A stretch of DNA of 6,107 nt from Candidatus Omnitrophota bacterium. GTDB lineage: Bacteria > Omnitrophota > Gorgyraeia > Zapsychrales > Zapsychraceae. Under the pieces are notes generated by a model. It saw only the letters and a list, made by a program, of their open reading frames with translations. It was not told where the DNA came from and made no database searches. Shown piece by piece: positions 5,127 to 6,107 of this stretch. The translations under genes and the position numbers were made by a program. Each line of letters opens with the position of its first letter. Positions within the stretch are counted from its first letter, which is position 1. The stretch covers positions 1 through 6,107 of the forward strand of contig JAKQLT010000097.1 of the NCBI GenBank assembly GCA_029567025.1. The letters are read 5' to 3'.

Positions 5127-6107
5127 TTGGAGAATAATAAATTATCCGATAATAATGTTTCTGATTTTACGCAATTGAAAGCACGCGGACGTATTATTTC
5201 TGTTCAGGGTCCTGTTGTGGATTGCTGGTTTGACCATGAAGAAGATATGCCGGCGTTATTTGATGTTATTAAAGTCCATACGGTTGATGGAAAAGAAGTT
5301 GTTTTACAGACTGCGGAACATTTATCCGCTAATATTGTCCGCACGGTTTCTTTGATGGATACGCTTAATATCCAATTGAATTCTACTTGTTATAATACGC
5401 GATTGCCTATTACTATCCCGATGGGAGATGGATGTTTTGGACGTGTTATGGATGCGGTAGGACATCCGTTAGATAATAAAGGCCCGTTTGATTGCCCGAC
5501 GCGTGTTCCTATTAAAGGATTAAAGAAACAAGTTCCATTTAATTTGAAAAATAAAAAAGGAGAGCGTCCGGAAATTTTGGAAACAGGGATTAAATATTTT
5601 GATCTTTTATTCCCATTGGTAAAAGGAAGTAAAACCGGGATTTTAGGTGGCGCGGGTTGCGGAAAAACAGTTGTTATTCTTGAGCTTATTAATAATATTG
5701 TTAAGGCGCATGGTGGCGCTTGCGTTTTTGCTGGTATTGGAGAACGCATTCGTGAAGGGAATGAACTTTATTATGAATTAAAAGACAGCAATCTCTTGCA
5801 GAATGTTATGTTGGCTTTTGGCCAGATGGATCAGCCACCGGGAGCTCGCGCTGAAGTGGTTAATGCCGGTCTTTGTTTAGCGGAATATTTACAAGGAAAA
5901 AATAAAGACGTTCTTTTATTTATGGACAATGTTTATCGTTATATTCAAGGAGGCCAAGAAATTTCAACTTTGTTAGGGCGCGTTCCGGCGGAAACAGGGT
6001 ATCAGCCGACTTTGGCGTCCGAGGTCAGCGCTGTTCAAGAACGTATTCGTTCGGTTGAAGGAAGCGGGTCGATTACCGCTTTTCAGGCTGTTTATGTTCC
6101 GGCGGAT
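5127..6107 (+). CDS. atpD: F-type ATP synthase subunit beta, catalytic (3' end outside window)
   Basis: This is the catalytic subunit of F1, making or hydrolysing ATP at the interface with alpha. The frame runs 327 codons from TTG to the window edge; about 130-150 residues of the usual 460-480 are missing. Visible: a non-conserved N-terminal extension of about 18 residues, beta-barrel domain 19-100 (GRIISVQGPVVD, AEHLSANIVRT), FGRVMDAVGHPLDNKGP at 104-120, EILETGIKYFDLLFP at 149-163, P-loop G174-G-A-G-C-G-K180-T181, GIGERIREGNELY at 203-215 with the catalytic glutamate E206, R207 and E210, FGQMDQPPGARAEV at 231-244, Walker B LLFMD267 and R271 in NVYR, GYQPTLASEV at 291-300, and a final QAVYVPAD. 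All catalytic residues inside the window are intact, so an active enzyme is expected. The valine of the usual GGAGVGKT is cysteine. Being last after gamma is unlike the canonical gamma-beta-epsilon ending, since epsilon is already encoded behind alpha. Confidence 0.97.
   Translation, partial: MENNKLSDNNVSDFTQLKARGRIISVQGPVVDCWFDHEEDMPALFDVIKVHTVDGKEVVLQTAEHLSANIVRTVSLMDTLNIQLNSTCYNTRLPITIPMGDGCFGRVMDAVGHPLDNKGPFDCPTRVPIKGLKKQVPFNLKNKKGERPEILETGIKYFDLLFPLVKGSKTGILGGAGCGKTVVILELINNIVKAHGGACVFAGIGERIREGNELYYELKDSNLLQNVMLAFGQMDQPPGARAEVVNAGLCLAEYLQGKNKDVLLFMDNVYRYIQGGQEISTLLGRVPAETGYQPTLASEVSAVQERIRSVEGSGSITAFQAVYVPAD

Larger units (their letters stand above)
1103..6107 (+). other. Rearranged F1Fo ATP synthase operon (alpha-epsilon-c-c'-b/delta-gamma-beta)
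   Basis: Seven co-directional genes are separated by 13, 36, 10, 24, 3 and 17 bases with no terminator-like hairpin between them, so one transcript is likely. Subunit a and a free delta gene are not seen. The transcript may begin upstream of the left-edge gene, because the 28 bases before atpA contain an RBS but no convincing -35/-10 promoter. Confidence 0.85.

Noticed and set aside
5390..5749. 119-codon open frame on the minus strand
   Set aside because: It lies entirely opposite the beta gene, across its P-loop region, and its translation has no recognisable features; it is a shadow of conserved coding sequence.
1103..6107. A bona fide N-ATPase operon
   Set aside because: The order differs, no AtpQ/AtpR-like genes are present, epsilon is short, and c lacks the Na+-ligand pattern. 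Only the long b with a delta-like end agrees.
1103..6107. V/A-type ATPase or type III secretion/flagellar ATPase
   Set aside because: Alpha, beta, gamma, epsilon and two-helix c subunits of F-type are all recognisable, and the VSRVG arginine finger and the GERIREGN motif are F1-typical.

Overview
The window is a low-GC bacterial segment carrying genes only on the + strand. About 5 kb of it is one tightly packed F-type ATP synthase (F1Fo) operon with an unusual gene order and unusual subunit architecture. The organism cannot be fixed from this sequence alone. The membrane-anchored beta-domain/coiled-coil protein at the left edge carries 'PKE(K/T)K...D(I/V)W' and 'YLP.EIK.E.I' motifs of a kind I associate with Omnitrophota-like (PVC-related) uncultured bacteria. 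That assignment is tentative and comes from memory.

Layout: (1) 1-1074, the 3' part of a long-frame protein with two copies of a beta-strand/DxW/coiled-coil module, then one C-terminal membrane helix and a charged tail. (2) 1103-2683, ATP synthase alpha (GTG start). (3) 2697-2975, a short epsilon made only of the beta-sandwich domain. (4) 3012-3230, subunit c. (5) 3241-3480, a second, very divergent c-like subunit with the ion-binding glutamate retained. (6) 3505-4248, subunit b fused to the C-terminal domain of delta. (7) 4252-5109, gamma. (8) 5127 to the right edge, beta (TTG start, cut off by the window). Gaps between the ATPase genes are 3-36 bases, so they look co-transcribed. No stretch of 300 bases lacks a gene, and I see no RNA gene, mobile element, CRISPR array, convincing terminator or promoter.

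Together these genes would supply all three large F1 subunits, a rotor (gamma, epsilon, c-ring) and the peripheral stalk (b-delta). The canonical bacterial order is a-c-b-delta-alpha-gamma-beta-epsilon; here it is alpha-epsilon-c-c'-b/delta-gamma-beta. Subunit a (the stator half of the ion channel) and a free delta gene are not in the window.

The points most worth a second look are structural. Alpha lacks the N-terminal helix that normally docks onto the N-terminal domain of delta, and that delta domain is also missing. Epsilon lacks its regulatory helical hairpin. Two c proteins that differ strongly in sequence are encoded side by side, both without the glycine motif of helix 1. The free-delta-less, long-b design recalls the N-ATPase ('alternate F1Fo') group, but gene order, the absent atpQ/atpR and the extra c gene do not match it.
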